Part shown: positions 23,333-35,673 of the stretch, in pieces
Layout of the letters: every line of letters starts with the position of its first letter
How positions within the stretch are numbered: the first letter of the stretch is position 1
Source: Gnetum montanum
Taxonomy: Eukaryota > Streptophyta > Gnetopsida > Gnetales > Gnetaceae
Length of the DNA: 64,000 nucleotides
Direction: 5' to 3'
NCBI GenBank assembly: GCA_015680685.1
Contig: MNCI01003975.1
Coordinates: forward strand, 1,012,564-1,076,563
Position numbers and translations under genes: made by a program
The notes under the pieces: generated by a model
Told to the model about the DNA's origin: nothing
What the model saw: the letters and a program-made list of their open reading frames with translations, nothing else
Database searches by the model: none

Positions 23333-24206
23333 TGATAAAATAATTATTATGTGAGTCTACAATATTGTATCTACTATATCATAGTTATAATATCATAGCT
23401 CTACATACATCATCATAGATATGATGTAGTAGGCTATGGTCATGTCCATAAATACCAATCCACCATCACATCAAAACAACTTTTTGCCAATACTTAGCAA
23501 AATTCTTGTAGTTTGTTTTTATAAAGTTAGAGTTAGAGTGAATGCCTATAGTGTGGTGAATTATAGTTGTATGAAATCTTTATTTGAGTGGATTATTCCT
23601 AGATAAAATTCATGAATGAAAATAAAGATCAAGATTATTCTTCATCATTATAGCATATCACTTAGCATAGTTTTACTTTTCATTATATTTACTTTTATTT
23701 AGTCAGTTACCTTTACTAAGTCATTTACTATTCCAATGTCTATTATAAAGACAATATAAGTATGACTAGTTTTGAGCATAAAGTATAATTGTTTGGTAAC
23801 CCAATAGTGACTTTTCTTGATTCACTTGGTAGTAAAGTTACTTGATAATCTCAGTAATAATTACATTCACCTAGGGCATGTATGAAAAACTAGGAAAGGA
23901 TACTTATCTACATAGGATGGAATAGATTTATATTCTTATTATATTTAGAAGTAGAATTTATAATCAATTTCATTATATTAACACTTAGTACATTTAAATC
24001 CAAACAACATCAGTTTATCATATGCCTTACTAAGAGTTAAATGATACAATTTGGGCCTTACTAACTCTCAGTGGAAAGACAACGATCATGAACTTTACAT
24101 CAACTCACTAGTATACTTACATTATCCATCCATAGATTATGATCTGATCATGCATGAAGATTTGTGACTTGTATGGTTGAGTGTTGGAACACCCAACTGT
24201 TAATCA
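23333..24206 (+). repeat. Element D 5' LTR (left bound approximate)
   Basis: The right part (GATCATGCATGAAGATTTG, CTTGTATGGTTGAG, end TTAATCA at 24206) aligns with the reverse complement of the LTRs at 8058, 30851 and 55147. A TATA-like CATAAATACC lies near 23449. The 14-bp repeats at 23356-23397 match in period those in the U3 of other copies. Confidence 0.7.
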
Positions 24207-24225
24207 TTAGGGACACTGCAAAGAA
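24207..24225 (+). promoter_or_regulatory. Element D primer binding site, deleted
   Basis: After the LTR end the text reads TTAGGGACA. In element E the same place reads TTGGCGCTGTTGCTAGGGACA. D therefore lacks the core of the tRNA-Asp-type site, apparently by a deletion of about 12 bp. Confidence 0.55.
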
Positions 24226-24349
24226 TCTATCAATGTTTGCTCATTAGTTAATTTTACAAAGTTCATTGTATCAAGCATCACAAAGTACATATTTCATACT
24301 TAGAATAATTTTTTGAAATGTGTAGACTTAAGCATCAAAACAAATTAAC

Positions 24350-26161
24350 ATGGCTTGTACAATTGAAGAAAAATTTTCACCAATTATTAATTTTAATAAA
24401 ACTCATAATAATGATTATAATGAAAAATATTGGAGTGCATTGATGCAAACTATGATTTCATATGCTCATACTGAGCCTTATTATCTTGATTTTACATTCA
24501 TTTTTCACTAGAATGAACAACTTAGATGGAGAGACCTACAAGGCAACATTGTCTTGGCACCTAAACATTCAGCACTATCAATACTTCAACCAACTCTCAT
24601 GAGGTTAAATCTTAAACATGTGCAAAAAGGAGATCAAGTCATCAAAAACATGACTAGGCCACACTGGCTAACAAAGTCTCAAGCAAGAAAGGATGCCATC
24701 ATGAAGACAAGATATGAATAAGACAAAGGGAAGAAGGTATCACAAATAGTCATCTTGCAACAAAAAGAAGATGTTCTATTAAAAGATGAGAAATTAAATC
24801 AGACTCACAAGTCTCATTTCCAAACATTAATTATTTGCATTGAAGATTCCATTAAAATAAAACTACATTTAGCTCTTGTAGAAACCTTTAGAAGAAATAA
24901 GAAGGACTCTATACATAGGAGGAATTCAAGGCCTAAGACTTCTAATAGATCCAAAAGAGATGAATCAAGAAGTCATAGAAGGAAAACTAGCTGGTACCAT
25001 TCTCCAACATCTCCATCTTCTTCCTTACATTCATCAATAGATTCTAACATGAGGGAACAAAAACTAAGGGATCATGATGGGAAAAGAAGACATCATAAGA
25101 GACATGCACATAAAAGAAGACATCTTGAGAAGAGAAATCTAACCATGAATAAAGGGGAGAAAGGATTAGATACGAAAAGATAGAGCATCATAAGCATTGA
25201 AGGGGTCACCACTATAATAAAGCTCATGAATCCAAAGATTATGAAGAATCCTTGTTGGCCACTTGCAACATGATCAACATCAAGAAAGCTATGTACATTT
25301 CTACCAATTTTTTAAGGAATAGTCGCATCAAGTGACTTAACAAGAATAATATCCTAAAATTTGAAGGTGAACATAATGCAAATCCACAACATCATCTCCA
25401 AGCCTTTCATGATGCCTATACCCTACAAAATATAGAGAATTATTACCAAAAATTGAAGTTGTTTCCTAGAATACTCATAAAGAAAGAAAAGAGTTGGTAT
25501 GGATCCTTAGAACTAAAATCAATCTAAAGATGGAGTACCATGCTAGAACTCTTCAATGAAAAGTATTAAACTTTTTCTAGAGTGTCAAATGTGAGAAAAA
25601 AAATCCAAGGATGAAAACAAGAGATACATGAATCCCTTGATGTAGCAATGGGTAGGTACTATTTCTTGTTGCACATATGCCTAGGCGATGGATTCTCTTA
25701 ATAGGAATAACTATGACATATCATCGATGAGCTAAGGAATAAAAAAGGAGAAATATTTGGGGTGTATGCCTAAGGTAGATTATCAAAGATGATGTATCTC
25801 ATCAGATCCAAAGGCTAATAGACTAAGTGGCAAAGGAGGAAGGGGAGCTAAGGAAAAGGGAATTAGTGGAAGAGTATAACAAAGATTCAACAATTAGAAA
25901 AATGGATGTAAGTATATGGAAATCAAAATAAGAAGAAATATTAAAGGATATAATTTAGCAAAAGACTCTATGTATTTAGAAAGTAGTCAATGATACTACA
26001 AAAAAAAGCTAGAGAAAATGTGGGATTCTATGAATGAGAATTTTGCTATAAGACTAAAGATAGTGGAGGAAAGGACTAAATAAGACTTTAATAGAAGTAA
26101 GGGCAACACCAAGAAAAGAGACAATGAACATGAGAACTAAAAAAATAAAGGGAAAGTTACT
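24350..26161 (+). pseudogene. Element D gag
   Basis: The frame begins at ATG 24350. It continues through an Arg/Ser/Lys-rich part (24755-25183 open), the gag domain with HHLQAFHDAYTLQNIENYY near 25390-25445, SWYGSLELKSI, and a C-terminal part full of stops. The order and motifs match gag of A and E. Frameshifts and about a dozen stops make it nonfunctional. Confidence 0.75.
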
Positions 26162-27490
26162 ATGATGGAGGAAGTAATAGACTCATGTTCAGGAGCTGAA
26201 AAAGGATGTAAGATGTACCAAAGAAAATATCCTAAGAGATGTTGCCCTATCATGGCCCACTTACAAGAGTTCGAGGCATATGTACTTAATCCAAAGTTTG
26301 TCAAGGATCAAATGCCTAGGTTATTATCTTATCCACAATGTAATTTTATATATCCCTACTAACAACCATTCTATTCAAGTTAGGCTTATCCTTAATCACA
26401 AGAGAAATACAAGTAGCAATGTCAACAACCAAAATTGTGGGAAATGCCACTGCCAAAGCAATAGTATCCATATAGGCAACTTGATCCTTATGGATACTAT
26501 GTACAATTTCCTATTTCCCCTTGAAATTCTTTTGTTCATAATTCCTCTCCTTACTATCCACTTGAATACCATAGACTCGCAACCTCATGCATGAATCCTA
26601 ATTCTTACATGTCCCAACTAGCATTGGGTTCCTTATATCAAGCTCCTAATCCATTACTACTAGTACCACCACCAATCATGCAAGGAGAACTGCCAACACA
26701 ACCACAACAAAAGATTGCTACTATGGTAGTCACCACACAAGAGGACATCATGACAAGTGAATCCAATTCTAGGAAATGTCCCTTCTTTAGTGAAATTCTA
26801 TAAAATATTTGAAGGAAAAGGACTTCGTCTAACTCTGCCCCATCTACAAAAGGTCCTTAGGAGAATACTATGCCTCCAACATAAATAAAGAAAAATCTGA
26901 CTACTGTCATATTCACACAAATAGTTACACATTGGATCAAAGTAGAAGCGCTTCCTAAGAAGAGAATGAATCCAAGAGATCCTTAGTCTACCTTCAAATA
27001 GCATGATACAAATCATGTAAGGCTCTATTATACTTTGGATGAGGCATTAAGCTTATCTCTCAAGACATGTATAAGGCATGAAATCTTCTTATGCTAAAGA
27101 AAAAGAACATATGATTAGAGCTAGAAAATTAGTCAATCGTTTTTCCACTTGAACAAGTAAAAGACATAATCACTACCATAAGTGGTTGGTCCTATCCTAC
27201 TAAGTTTTTGGTCATACATGGGAAAGAATAAAGGAGAATTTCTTATCATCATGAGAAGGACATGGCTTAGAACTATGGATGCTAAGCTAGGAATTAGAGG
27301 CTTGTCACTAGAAATTTCCAATGAAGATGAAGCCAAAATCATTCAAAGACGTAGAGTTCCATGTATCACATATAGTGATAATGGGTGCAATTACGTGAAA
27401 AGAATTTTGATAATAAAACATTATGCATCACAACATTCCATAAATATTTTGAAGACGTATGTATACAATAATGTTTGTATGCAATAGCCA
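26162..27490 (+). pseudogene. Element D zinc-knuckle and protease region
   Basis: Frames 26162-26362 and 26591-26803 carry the knuckle-like segment around YPKRCCPIMAHLQ and the leader PPPIMQGELPTQPQQ, both shared with element I (62062-62283, 61411-61794). The later frame 27182-27487 carries the C-terminal protease part with FLIIMRRTWLRTMDAKLGI, as in FPIIMGRAWLST of I. The catalytic DTG region between them is not readable. Several frame changes and stops. Confidence 0.65.
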
Positions 27491-28620
27491 CCAAATAAGA
27501 AGGCACCCAGTGGCTAATCAAGGAAGAGGAATCAAAATCAAATATATGCATGAAACCAGTGGATAGGATTACGAGTGCCTATATCGAAGAAATAGATAAA
27601 CTAGAATAAATATGAAGGTAACCTTCATGTACTAAGTTACAATAGGAAGAGGATATTGAATGAAAAATGTTAGAGATATCAAAAAGATATGAACTAGAAC
27701 CACTAGAATTGAAATCCCTACTAGATGCATTTTAATATGCTTTCCTTAACAACAAGAAACTCATAATCATAAATGTCAATCTTTATAAATAATGAAAGAG
27801 GAAATTATTGAAAGTGGCAAAAAAATATCCAATTTCATTTATATGGTCTTATGATGAGATCATTGGCATTGATCCATGCATCTGTCAACATCGAATCTAC
27901 ACTAATCCAACTGTTAAAACACACAACCAACCTCAATGGAAATTGTATGCCAAACTCAAAGTTATTAAAAAAAAAGAGTCAAAAAAGCTATTGAAGGTAG
28001 TGTCTATTTATCCAATTGCAAAAAATGAATATGTTAGACCATTAGTCATTGTTCCAAAGAAGGGTGGAAAGTGGAGGATCTGTATAGTTTTTTGATTGTT
28101 GAACATGACAACATTCAAAGACCATTTTTCTTTATTGTTTGTTAACCAAGTCTTGGATACCACTGCACAACATTAAAATTATAGCTTCATGGATGGATAC
28201 AATGGATATAATTAAATTAATATCACACTAAAGGATCAAGAAAAAACAACATTCACCAATCTATGGGAAACATTTACATATAGGAAACTATCATTTGGCC
28301 TATGTAATGCTCCTGCCACCTTCCAATAACTTATCTTTAGCATCTTTCAAAAATAGATTGGTAATGGAGTTAAAGTATGCATGGAAAATTTTTCTACATA
28401 TGGACTTGACTTTAAATAAGCTTTGGACCATTAAAAGTTGGTTTTGAAAAGATTTGTTAAAACCAATTTAAAGCTTAATTGGCAAAAAAGCCACTTAATG
28501 GTCCAAGACAACACAGTTCTAAGACATAAGGTATATTATAAAGAAATTAAGGTAGATATAGATAAGATTAGAGTTATCCAAACATCATTCAAAGTCCAAA
28601 AAGGCCTAGATAATGTGACA
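27491..28620 (+). pseudogene. Element D reverse transcriptase, partial
   Basis: Pieces in shifting frames read PLVIVPKKGGKWRICIVF (27808-28095), a mutated FGLCNAPATFQ-like block near 28295-28330, and VKTNLKLNWQKSHLMVQ (28438-28653). They align in order with the RT of element I (60690-59700). The YxDD box is not preserved. Similarity stops near 28610, at the junction with element E. Confidence 0.65.
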
Positions 28621-28629
28621 GGAGGCATT

Positions 28630-30716
28630 GAGTTTGAAGAAGAAGGTGCATAACAATGTTGGGCTTGTGCTAAGTTGGAGGATGCAATGGTTTCAAAACC
28701 ATGTTATCTCTTTCTATGACCATGCCTAAAAAAAGGATGCTTCCAATGTTATGGGGGACTCCCACTATTATTAATAGTAGCAACACAAGTAATGTTCATG
28801 GGTTGGTGTTGTGGTGCAAAACCTTTTAGTACTACTGGTGGCGATGTAGGAGGAGGTGAAGAATGAGAGCATTGAGAGCAAGGAGAAATATAAGAAACAT
28901 GAGGTGGTGATCTTGTAGGAGAGGACATGGGTTGATGATACTTGGGAGAGTGATAACGATGAGGTGAAGTAGAGGATGTTGATCTAGTTGGAGAAAAAGG
29001 GTGTTGAACATGATAAGCGCTTGGTTTCGAATGGTATGAAGGGTGTGGCTAGTTTGGTGATGGCCTCCCCCAAGACTGGGGGTTTTGCCACTATAGTTGA
29101 GCACAATACTGAGGCCAGTAAGAATTTTCCCACGGAGAGTATGATGAGTTGTGGGATTGCCCATAAAGTTGTGGAATAGGAATGTGTCCAACCATGTACT
29201 TCTATACAAAATCTAGATGTAACATTCTTCCCCAATGCTCATGTAGATGTGACAAGGTTGGGCATTGGCCTTTTGGGTGATTGTACAGGAAACCATCGCA
29301 TTGATACTTATGTTTTGCAGTTGAACCCCTATCCTCATTTTCGTCAGCCCTTCTTTTTGATTTTTGAATGGTGTTCTACCCTGTTTCTAGGTTTAGTATC
29401 CTATGTTTGTTTTGGTCATCAAAGTTATCTTGCATGGGTCTCCCCCTAATAATGTCTACATATTCTCTACATTTTTCATGTATCCACTCTGTCATCTTGT
29501 TGATATTTGCCTCAACTTCATCTAGTAATTTTAGTATTGGAAAAGGTAGAAATGGTTTCACCTCCTCGAGGTGAGTTGATTTCTCCTTTTTATGATTATG
29601 GACATTTGTTACTTTAAGAGTTTGGTCCTGTTGAGATTTTTCAACATTCTCCCATTTGGCTATTTCTCCTTCTTCTTTTGCTACCCACTTAATAAGCTCT
29701 TGGAATTGATGGGTTCGTAGTTCATATAGTTGACTTGGGGCATACATCCCTAGGGTCTCCCTTGTTTCATTATGGAGCCCATCCATGATGTGATACATTA
29801 GCCTTTCCTTAGAGAACCCATGGCCTGGACATTTGTTTAACAAAGAGCAATATCTTTCTAAGGCCATGTCCAAGGGTTTATGTTGCCCTTGTTTCCATTC
29901 TTGGATTTTTCTTCTCAAGGCTAACACGCTTGCATAGGTTTGATATCTTTCATTGAAGAGGTTTACCATTGTTGGCCAACAACGAATTGATTTTGGCTTT
30001 AAAGACCTATACCATACTTTTGCTTGGCCAACGAGTATCATAGAAAATAGCTTACATCTTTTACACCCATTATTAATATTGTTCCATGCACAAGCATCAT
30101 AGAAGGCTTGTAAATGATGTTACGAATCTAAATCATAGCCTCCTGAAAACTTGGGAAAGTTGTTTAAATCAATCCTAGGTAGACAGCTTTCCTTACGATG
30201 CCTGTGAGATATTCAAATGGCCTCTTGTATATGCATTAGGCTCTTAGTGGCCAGCAAGGGTTCATCGTCACTAAGTAGGTCATGAGTTTGTGAGTTGGGA
30301 CAATGTTGTCTATGTTCATGTTGGCATTCTTGATTTTGCCCATGGGTTCAATTTTTATTTCTATGCTGACCCCTTGAGGAATAGTCATCCATGTCGCAAC
30401 CTAACGTTGAAAGAGCAAAGAAAGAGAGGAAACTGAAAAACTTGTCATGAATTTTGTAAGTCTCCTAATCATCCCCTAATGTACTCTTGCTACCCATTAA
30501 GAAGGTCCTAGGTCTTATGGGCCCCCTCGGTCTAGGGGATGTCCCATCTTCACTAGAGGTGTCTAAGTTGGATGACAAAAGTCCTTGAGTATCGTTGGGG
30601 TGTTTATGAACATATGAAACTCCTACGTAAGATTGAGTACTCCAAACTTCTTCATTGGTTCTCTAATGAATTGCCTCACTAGATGTTGTGTTATTGTTGT
30701 CTTGTGAAAGAGACAT
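28630..30716 (-). pseudogene. Element E gag
   Basis: The minus-strand start is likely the ATG at 30716 (MSLSQDNNN). The best open stretch is 29376-30041 (221 codons) with AKVWYRSLKPKSI, LFNERYQTYASVLALRRKI and MDGLHNETRETLGMYAPSQL, the retrotransposon gag domain. The C-terminal Pro/Tyr-rich part (28832-29209) and the KHPFFR motif near 28720 follow in shifted frames. It aligns end to end with gag of element A, including sequence after KHPFFR that differs from element I. Confidence 0.8.
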
Positions 30717-30831
30717 TATTGTGAATTGTGTGTGACTTAATTGAATTTAATTTCTTTGTCTAAAAGATATATTGTTAATACCCTGTTACAATGATCTTGT
30801 ATGATATAACTAATCTAGATAACTAGCATTG

Positions 30832-30849
30832 TCCCTAGCAACAGCGCCA
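30832..30849 (-). promoter_or_regulatory. Primer binding site of element E (tRNA-Asp type)
   Basis: The minus strand reads TGGCGCTGTTGCTAGGGA one base after the LTR. It matches TGGCGCCGTTGCCGGGGA at 15 of 18 positions; all three differences are transitions. This site type is characteristic of Athila/Tat-lineage gypsy elements. Confidence 0.8.
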
Positions 30850-30850
30850 A

Positions 30851-32001
30851 TGATGAGCGACAAGGTACCCCTACCCTCAACCATATGAATACAAGCATGT
30901 ACGCGTGATCTACTCGAACTCCGCGGATGGACTAGTTGTGGCACCTAGACAGTTATACGTTGATCACAGTTCACTATCTTCCCACCTGGACTAGAATTTG
31001 CTTTCTCATGTATGGTTTAGTCCAGAGTGATGTGTATGATGTGATTCTAAACTAGGCTACTCTTGGAGACAATGGGAAATAATCTTGATTAATCTTATAG
31101 ACAACATAAAGTAAAATCTAAGTTAACCTAAGTGATAGATGAGCATCTGTCCTTAATCATCCATACACATCTTGGACCTCGTGTACTACTTCTAGGAATT
31201 CCAAGCACACATTACTTGAGCACTACCAAATATGCTACTAGGCTACCAAGTAGTTATACTTAATTGTTCGTGATTAAGTCATACTCATTCCGCATGAGCA
31301 ACAGAAAGTGTAAATGACAATAAAGGAAATATTAACTAGATAGGCAATAATAAATAATCAACAATTAAAGTATATAAAAGCTAAGTAAATAAGAATGAAA
31401 GTGAGAGTAATTAATTGCTAAAAAGACTATGGTCTAATCTAGCCTAACACAAGTAACCATTCTCCACTTCCTAGACACATCCTAATCTTCATGCAAACAC
31501 TGTTGGGTTGTCAAACACTAATCATTTATAAGCTACCAAGTGGCACACATATGCTCGAATGGGTCATTCTTGTGTAATTTAATCGATTTTCTTAATTGAT
31601 CAAAATGAATTGTTGCGCTAATAACATGAATGTAAAGTGCATAAAATAAAATAAATGCGTAATAAAATAAAATAAAATAAATGTATAAGAAAACAAATCT
31701 CAAGTGCTGCAAGGATGAATCAAAGAGCTCGTCTTTATTACCAACACAATGGTGTGCTCAGGTACATCAATGCTTGAATAACAATCCATTCACACTTAGA
31801 CCTTCTGCTGCGGGCACTTAGAAAATATTCTAACTTTCAAATAGATGAATTGCAAGAGTTTTCACTCTAATAATTAGAGTAACCACTCCAATAATAACCG
31901 CTCTAATAATTAGAGTAACCATTCCAATAATAACCGCTCTAATAATTAGAGTAACCACTCCAATAATAACTGCTCTAATAATTAGAGTAACCACTTCATC
32001 A
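30851..32001 (-). repeat. Element E 5' LTR
   Basis: 1151 bp, from TGATGAGCGACAAGG to CCACTTCATCA. It is longer than its relatives because U3 carries a 36-bp tandem repeat array at its outer end. The right flank 32002 is LINE coding sequence. Confidence 0.85.
31865..32001 (-). repeat. 36-bp tandem repeat, 3.8 copies, in U3
   Basis: Units start at 31865, 31901, 31937 and 31973. Each holds the near-palindrome CTCTAATAATTAGAG (7-bp arms, 1-base centre). The array occupies the outermost U3, upstream of the promoter in transcription orientation. Confidence 0.95.
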
Positions 32002-34690
32002 CTTAGTATCAAAAGTCCACTGCATTCCTTACCAAGTTGCAATAACATTATTTAACATATATCTACTTTTAACAAAACCAATTTTCTCAAGTCTAATGAT
32101 ATCTTTAATAATCTTCTAAATTTGTCAAGTCATGCATTTGGCAAAAATTTTATAACTATTATTAAGAAGAGTAATAGGCCTCTAATTACCCATATGTAGA
32201 GGATCTCCATTCTTAAGAAGAAGACAAATCATACCTTTATTAATATTTTTACCAAGAGAAACTTTTTAATGAATTCTTGAAAAACATGAAAGAGATCATC
32301 TCCAATAATGTTCCAATGCTTGTTAAAAAATTCAATAGGAAAACCATCAACATCTAGAGCTTTACCATTTGCTTTGATTTCTTTTGCTATAATTTTTGCT
32401 TTAAAAATTCTTTGATGTGCTTCTGTTATAACATGAGGAATATGCGTACTAGAGGCCTAGATGGATTCCTTGCTAAAACCTTTAGAAGAAAAAATAAATG
32501 AAACATGATTTGTTTAAAAAATATTAATAGTCTTAGGATTTTTAATGATCAAAAAAATTATAGAAAGTGATTTTAATTTAGGTACTTGACCCTTTCCTTT
32601 TAGAAATTTTAAAAATTCCTTGCAATGTTCATTTTCAATTTTTATCCAACCCATGTGACTTTTAGTGAGAGCACTTTCAGCTTCAAAAGTATGCCAACAT
32701 TGTTTAGCATAACAAGCTTTAGCCAAGGCTTTTTGAGTTTCAAAATCAAAGAGATTCTAGTCTAAAAGAATTTGCATTTTAAATTTTACAAATTCTTCAA
32801 GATCTTCTTCAACTTGATGCTTACACTTAGCAAATTTCTTTCCAAATCATCTAGGATAATTTTTGACTCTATAAGGAGTTCACTACTAGTAGTCAATTCC
32901 ACCAATATCACTAGTAGGATTTTTTCTACATTTCATAAAGACTTCAATATATTTTTCCCACTAGGTCCTATGAACATATTAGCATTCGTATAGAAAAGTT
33001 CATACTTTAAAAAGGATGAAAAATTAATTCTAGAGAGAAAATCCTAATAGGAAAATGATATGATAAAGTAGCATCCATATGCATTTCTACTTTCCTTTTA
33101 GAGTTCCAAAAGGAAATATTAGAGATGTAAAATCTCTCAAGTTGACAATAAATTCTATTATTTCCTTGTTGATAATTACACCAAGTATAAGGCTTCTCAT
33201 TCGAATGAGATGCGAATAAAGAGCTGATATTAGAAAGAAAATATTTTTGTTTGAAATTACACCAATATTCTTTTTCTTGAGAAGACATAATAGGAGGAAG
33301 ACCACCAAGTTTATTTCAATGACTTTCAACCATATTGATATCATCTGCAATAATCTAAGGAATTTTAGGCAAAAATAAAAGATATTTTGAAACCTTTGAT
33401 AGATCTTTCAAATTATCAGGAGTATATACATTACAAAGTTCAAAGTCACATTTTTCACTTTGATAAATAATCCAAATAATACTTCCAAGGTTGTTAAAAC
33501 TAGAATTCAAAACTTTTCTAGTCTAATTTTTATTAACAAAAATGACAACTCTTTTATTAACTTCATTAGCAATAGAAAAAGTAATGCAGTTTTTCAAAAT
33601 GCATTTACTAACAAAACTAATATCATAAGTTGAAATCTTTATTTTTTATACTAAAAAAATGGAGATAAATGCTAGTTTGAAAGATACTCCTTGGCAATCT
33701 TTGCATAGGACCTATTAAAAGGCCTCGAACATTCTATGATAAAACTAACATTGAGATGTGGAAGATGAGGCCACCATCCTTGACTTTTCAAGCTTAACAT
33801 CTTTATGATAATCCATGTCACTAATAAGTGAAAAAGCATTATTCAATAAAAAAACATTTGGAATATTAATAGAAGTAGAAAACAAATAAGATATCTTTGG
33901 TGTTTTTAATTTAAAAGTAGCAGCTGTAGACCTCTTATTTTTATGTCGCACTAAGTAAAACTCATTTACGTTAGTATTTCCATGGCTAGTCCTTGTTAAA
34001 TTTTTTTTTCTAAAAAGGAATTCTCATTAGATATCAAGGGTTTGCTAGCACCTTTAAAATTAAAAGGATTAGTAAAAGATTAAGAACATATTGAAGAAGA
34101 TTTCATTTGTGCATGGTGAAAACTATCATTATTTGTCTTTTCTAAAAATACTTATTTCTTTTCCTCATGAACAACATTTTTATTATAAATAAGATAGATT
34201 CCAATAACATGGCCTTTATGACAATAATAGCTATAACGTCTTTACAAATTATAATATGTAATTTTTTGGAAAAAGCATTGATTATTGGCCTTGAGTTTTA
34301 ATTTTGTCATCTTCTACTGTAAATTAATCTCTGCAAAATAATGTGTGTGCTACACATCATCCAGTAATGTTTTTGACTTTGTCTTCAAGATTGTGGCAAT
34401 GCTACTAACAATTTCTCTTTTAGTGCTTTGAAAAATCAGAGGAAGATGTTTTAATTCAATTTAGCAAGGAATTTTAAAGTAATAAAAAAATAGAAATCAA
34501 AATCCACTTTCAAATTCTTCATAGTCTCTACAATCTAAGAGATATTAGTATTTTCCATCTTCAGATCACTTCTTGCCAAAAAAAATTTTATTGCAAAAAC
34601 TTTACAAGAAACCCTCAAGATTGATCAATTCTCAATTTTACCATATTTGAAATATTTTATTGCCTAATCTCTTTAAAAAAAAAAAAACAA
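32002..34690 (-). mobile_element. LINE (non-LTR) retrotransposon, cut by element E
   Basis: Minus-strand remnants occur in LINE order. An ORF1-like part with a degenerate zinc knuckle (YYCHKGHV, near 34175-34260) comes first. An endonuclease domain follows (about 33000-33990: SRPFNRSYAK, INMVES, PYTWCNYQQGNNRIYCQL). The RT N-terminal part is at about 32002-32440 (DVDGFPIEFFNKHWNIIGDD, then GFVKSRYMLNNVIATW). The RT ends abruptly at 32002, where element E begins. Palm motifs and the 3' end are missing. Many stops; inactive. Confidence 0.8.
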
Positions 34691-34700
34691 GCTACTTTTA

Positions 34701-34810
34701 ACAATGAGCTGTTAGCTTCATAGTAAAAGCTTTGGCATGGAAACCCTAAGTCACAAGTTTGATTCCAATAGACAACATTGAATTATAGATTAAAAAAATT
34801 CTATTAAAGT
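34701..34810 (+). repeat. tRNA-derived SINE copy 1
   Basis: The head ACAATGAGCTGTTAGC leads into an A-box-like TTAGCTTCATAGTA and, about 35 bp on, a B-box-like AAGTTTGATTCCAA. The tail has ATTGAATTATAGATTAAAAAAA. The head matches copies at 35152 and 46239. Confidence 0.6.
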
Positions 34811-35151
34811 AATTTTGAAATTGCTATGTTCGATTGATCCAGGAGGGCCTTAGTGAACATAAGTAAAAATCAACTTTAGTTTCAATTTTCAAGCTTGAAA
34901 TGCTAAACATAGTATGACTAACACTCGTGGTTTTACTTGTCACATATGACTCTTATCATTATTATGTGATAGGTGCATGCATATAGAATGCAATGAAAAT
35001 AGCTAAAAAGAGATGCATTAAATTAGATCATCTAGTACAATATCAACAATACAACACTACATGAAAACATAAGGTGACTCAATGCAAGACACATGCATTG
35101 CCATACCACATTGCAATTCCATAGCACAATCAAATAAGATACAATATTAGA

Positions 35152-35270
35152 ACAATGATGTGTTAGCCTACTAGTAAGACTTTTAATTTGGTAACACCAA
35201 ATTAAAAGTTTAATTTTGGTGTGCAATATTAAGTTATAAAGTTCTAATTTGACTATATATTATAGGGGAT
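35152..35270 (+). repeat. tRNA-derived SINE copy 2
   Basis: Head ACAATGATGTGTTAGCCTAC, A-box-like TTAGCCTACTAGTA, B-box-like AAGTTTAATTTTGG, then ATATTAAGTTATAAAGTTCT, which matches the tail of copy 3. Confidence 0.65.
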
Positions 35271-35514
35271 AAATATTAGTAATATGATATCTTATAGCTT
35301 AGTGCCAATTAGTAAGATATTATATAAAGGTTCATCACCCACAAGCTCAATGCAAAATTCAAAAACAGAATTTAGTAATGCATTTAATATGTAAGTTAAC
35401 AAGTAAACCCTTTTAAAACAAACAATATTTAAAGTTGTATAAATAAAATAATATGATTTGTTAAGCTATTTTTGAAGGAATACATTCATCCTTATTTTAT
35501 GGTCACTCTAAGTT

Positions 35515-35673
35515 CCACGGCTGATTCAAAATATATTCTCTCACAATTCGTGATACTCTGTTTTGTGTTTTTCAACCCCTTCTTCTTATTTTGTCTCCAC
35601 GGCTGATTCAAAATATATTCTTACAATTCGTGATACTCTGTTTTGTGTTTTTCAACCCCTTCTTCTTATTTGG
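35515..35673. repeat. 82-bp tandem duplication
   Basis: Two copies (35515-35596, 35597 to about 35673) start with CCACGGCTGATTC and contain ACAATTCGTGATACTCTG. They are nearly identical apart from a small deletion in copy 2. There is no coding sense in either strand. Confidence 0.95.

Larger units (their letters stand above)
23333..28620 (+). mobile_element. Element D: Ty3/gypsy (Athila/Tat-like), 3' truncated
   Basis: It is the same family as A, E and I but on the plus strand: LTR, gag, protease region and the first part of RT in order, then an abrupt end near 28600-28622 where it meets element E in inverted orientation. RNase H, integrase, 3' region and 3' LTR are missing. The 5' boundary is approximate. 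Confidence 0.75.
28621..32001 (-). mobile_element. Element E: Ty3/gypsy (Athila/Tat-like), 3' truncated
   Basis: 5' LTR (30851-32001), tRNA-Asp-type primer binding site and gag are present on the minus strand. The element ends near 28620 in the gag-protease junction, where it abuts element D in inverted orientation. The right edge is exact because the neighbouring LINE reverse transcriptase reads up to 32002. Confidence 0.8.

Noticed and set aside
31830-32048. Minus-strand repeat protein with VTLIIRAVIIG units
   Set aside because: It is an artefact of the 36-bp repeat in E's LTR (36 is divisible by three, so the frame stays open); it crosses the LTR/LINE border.
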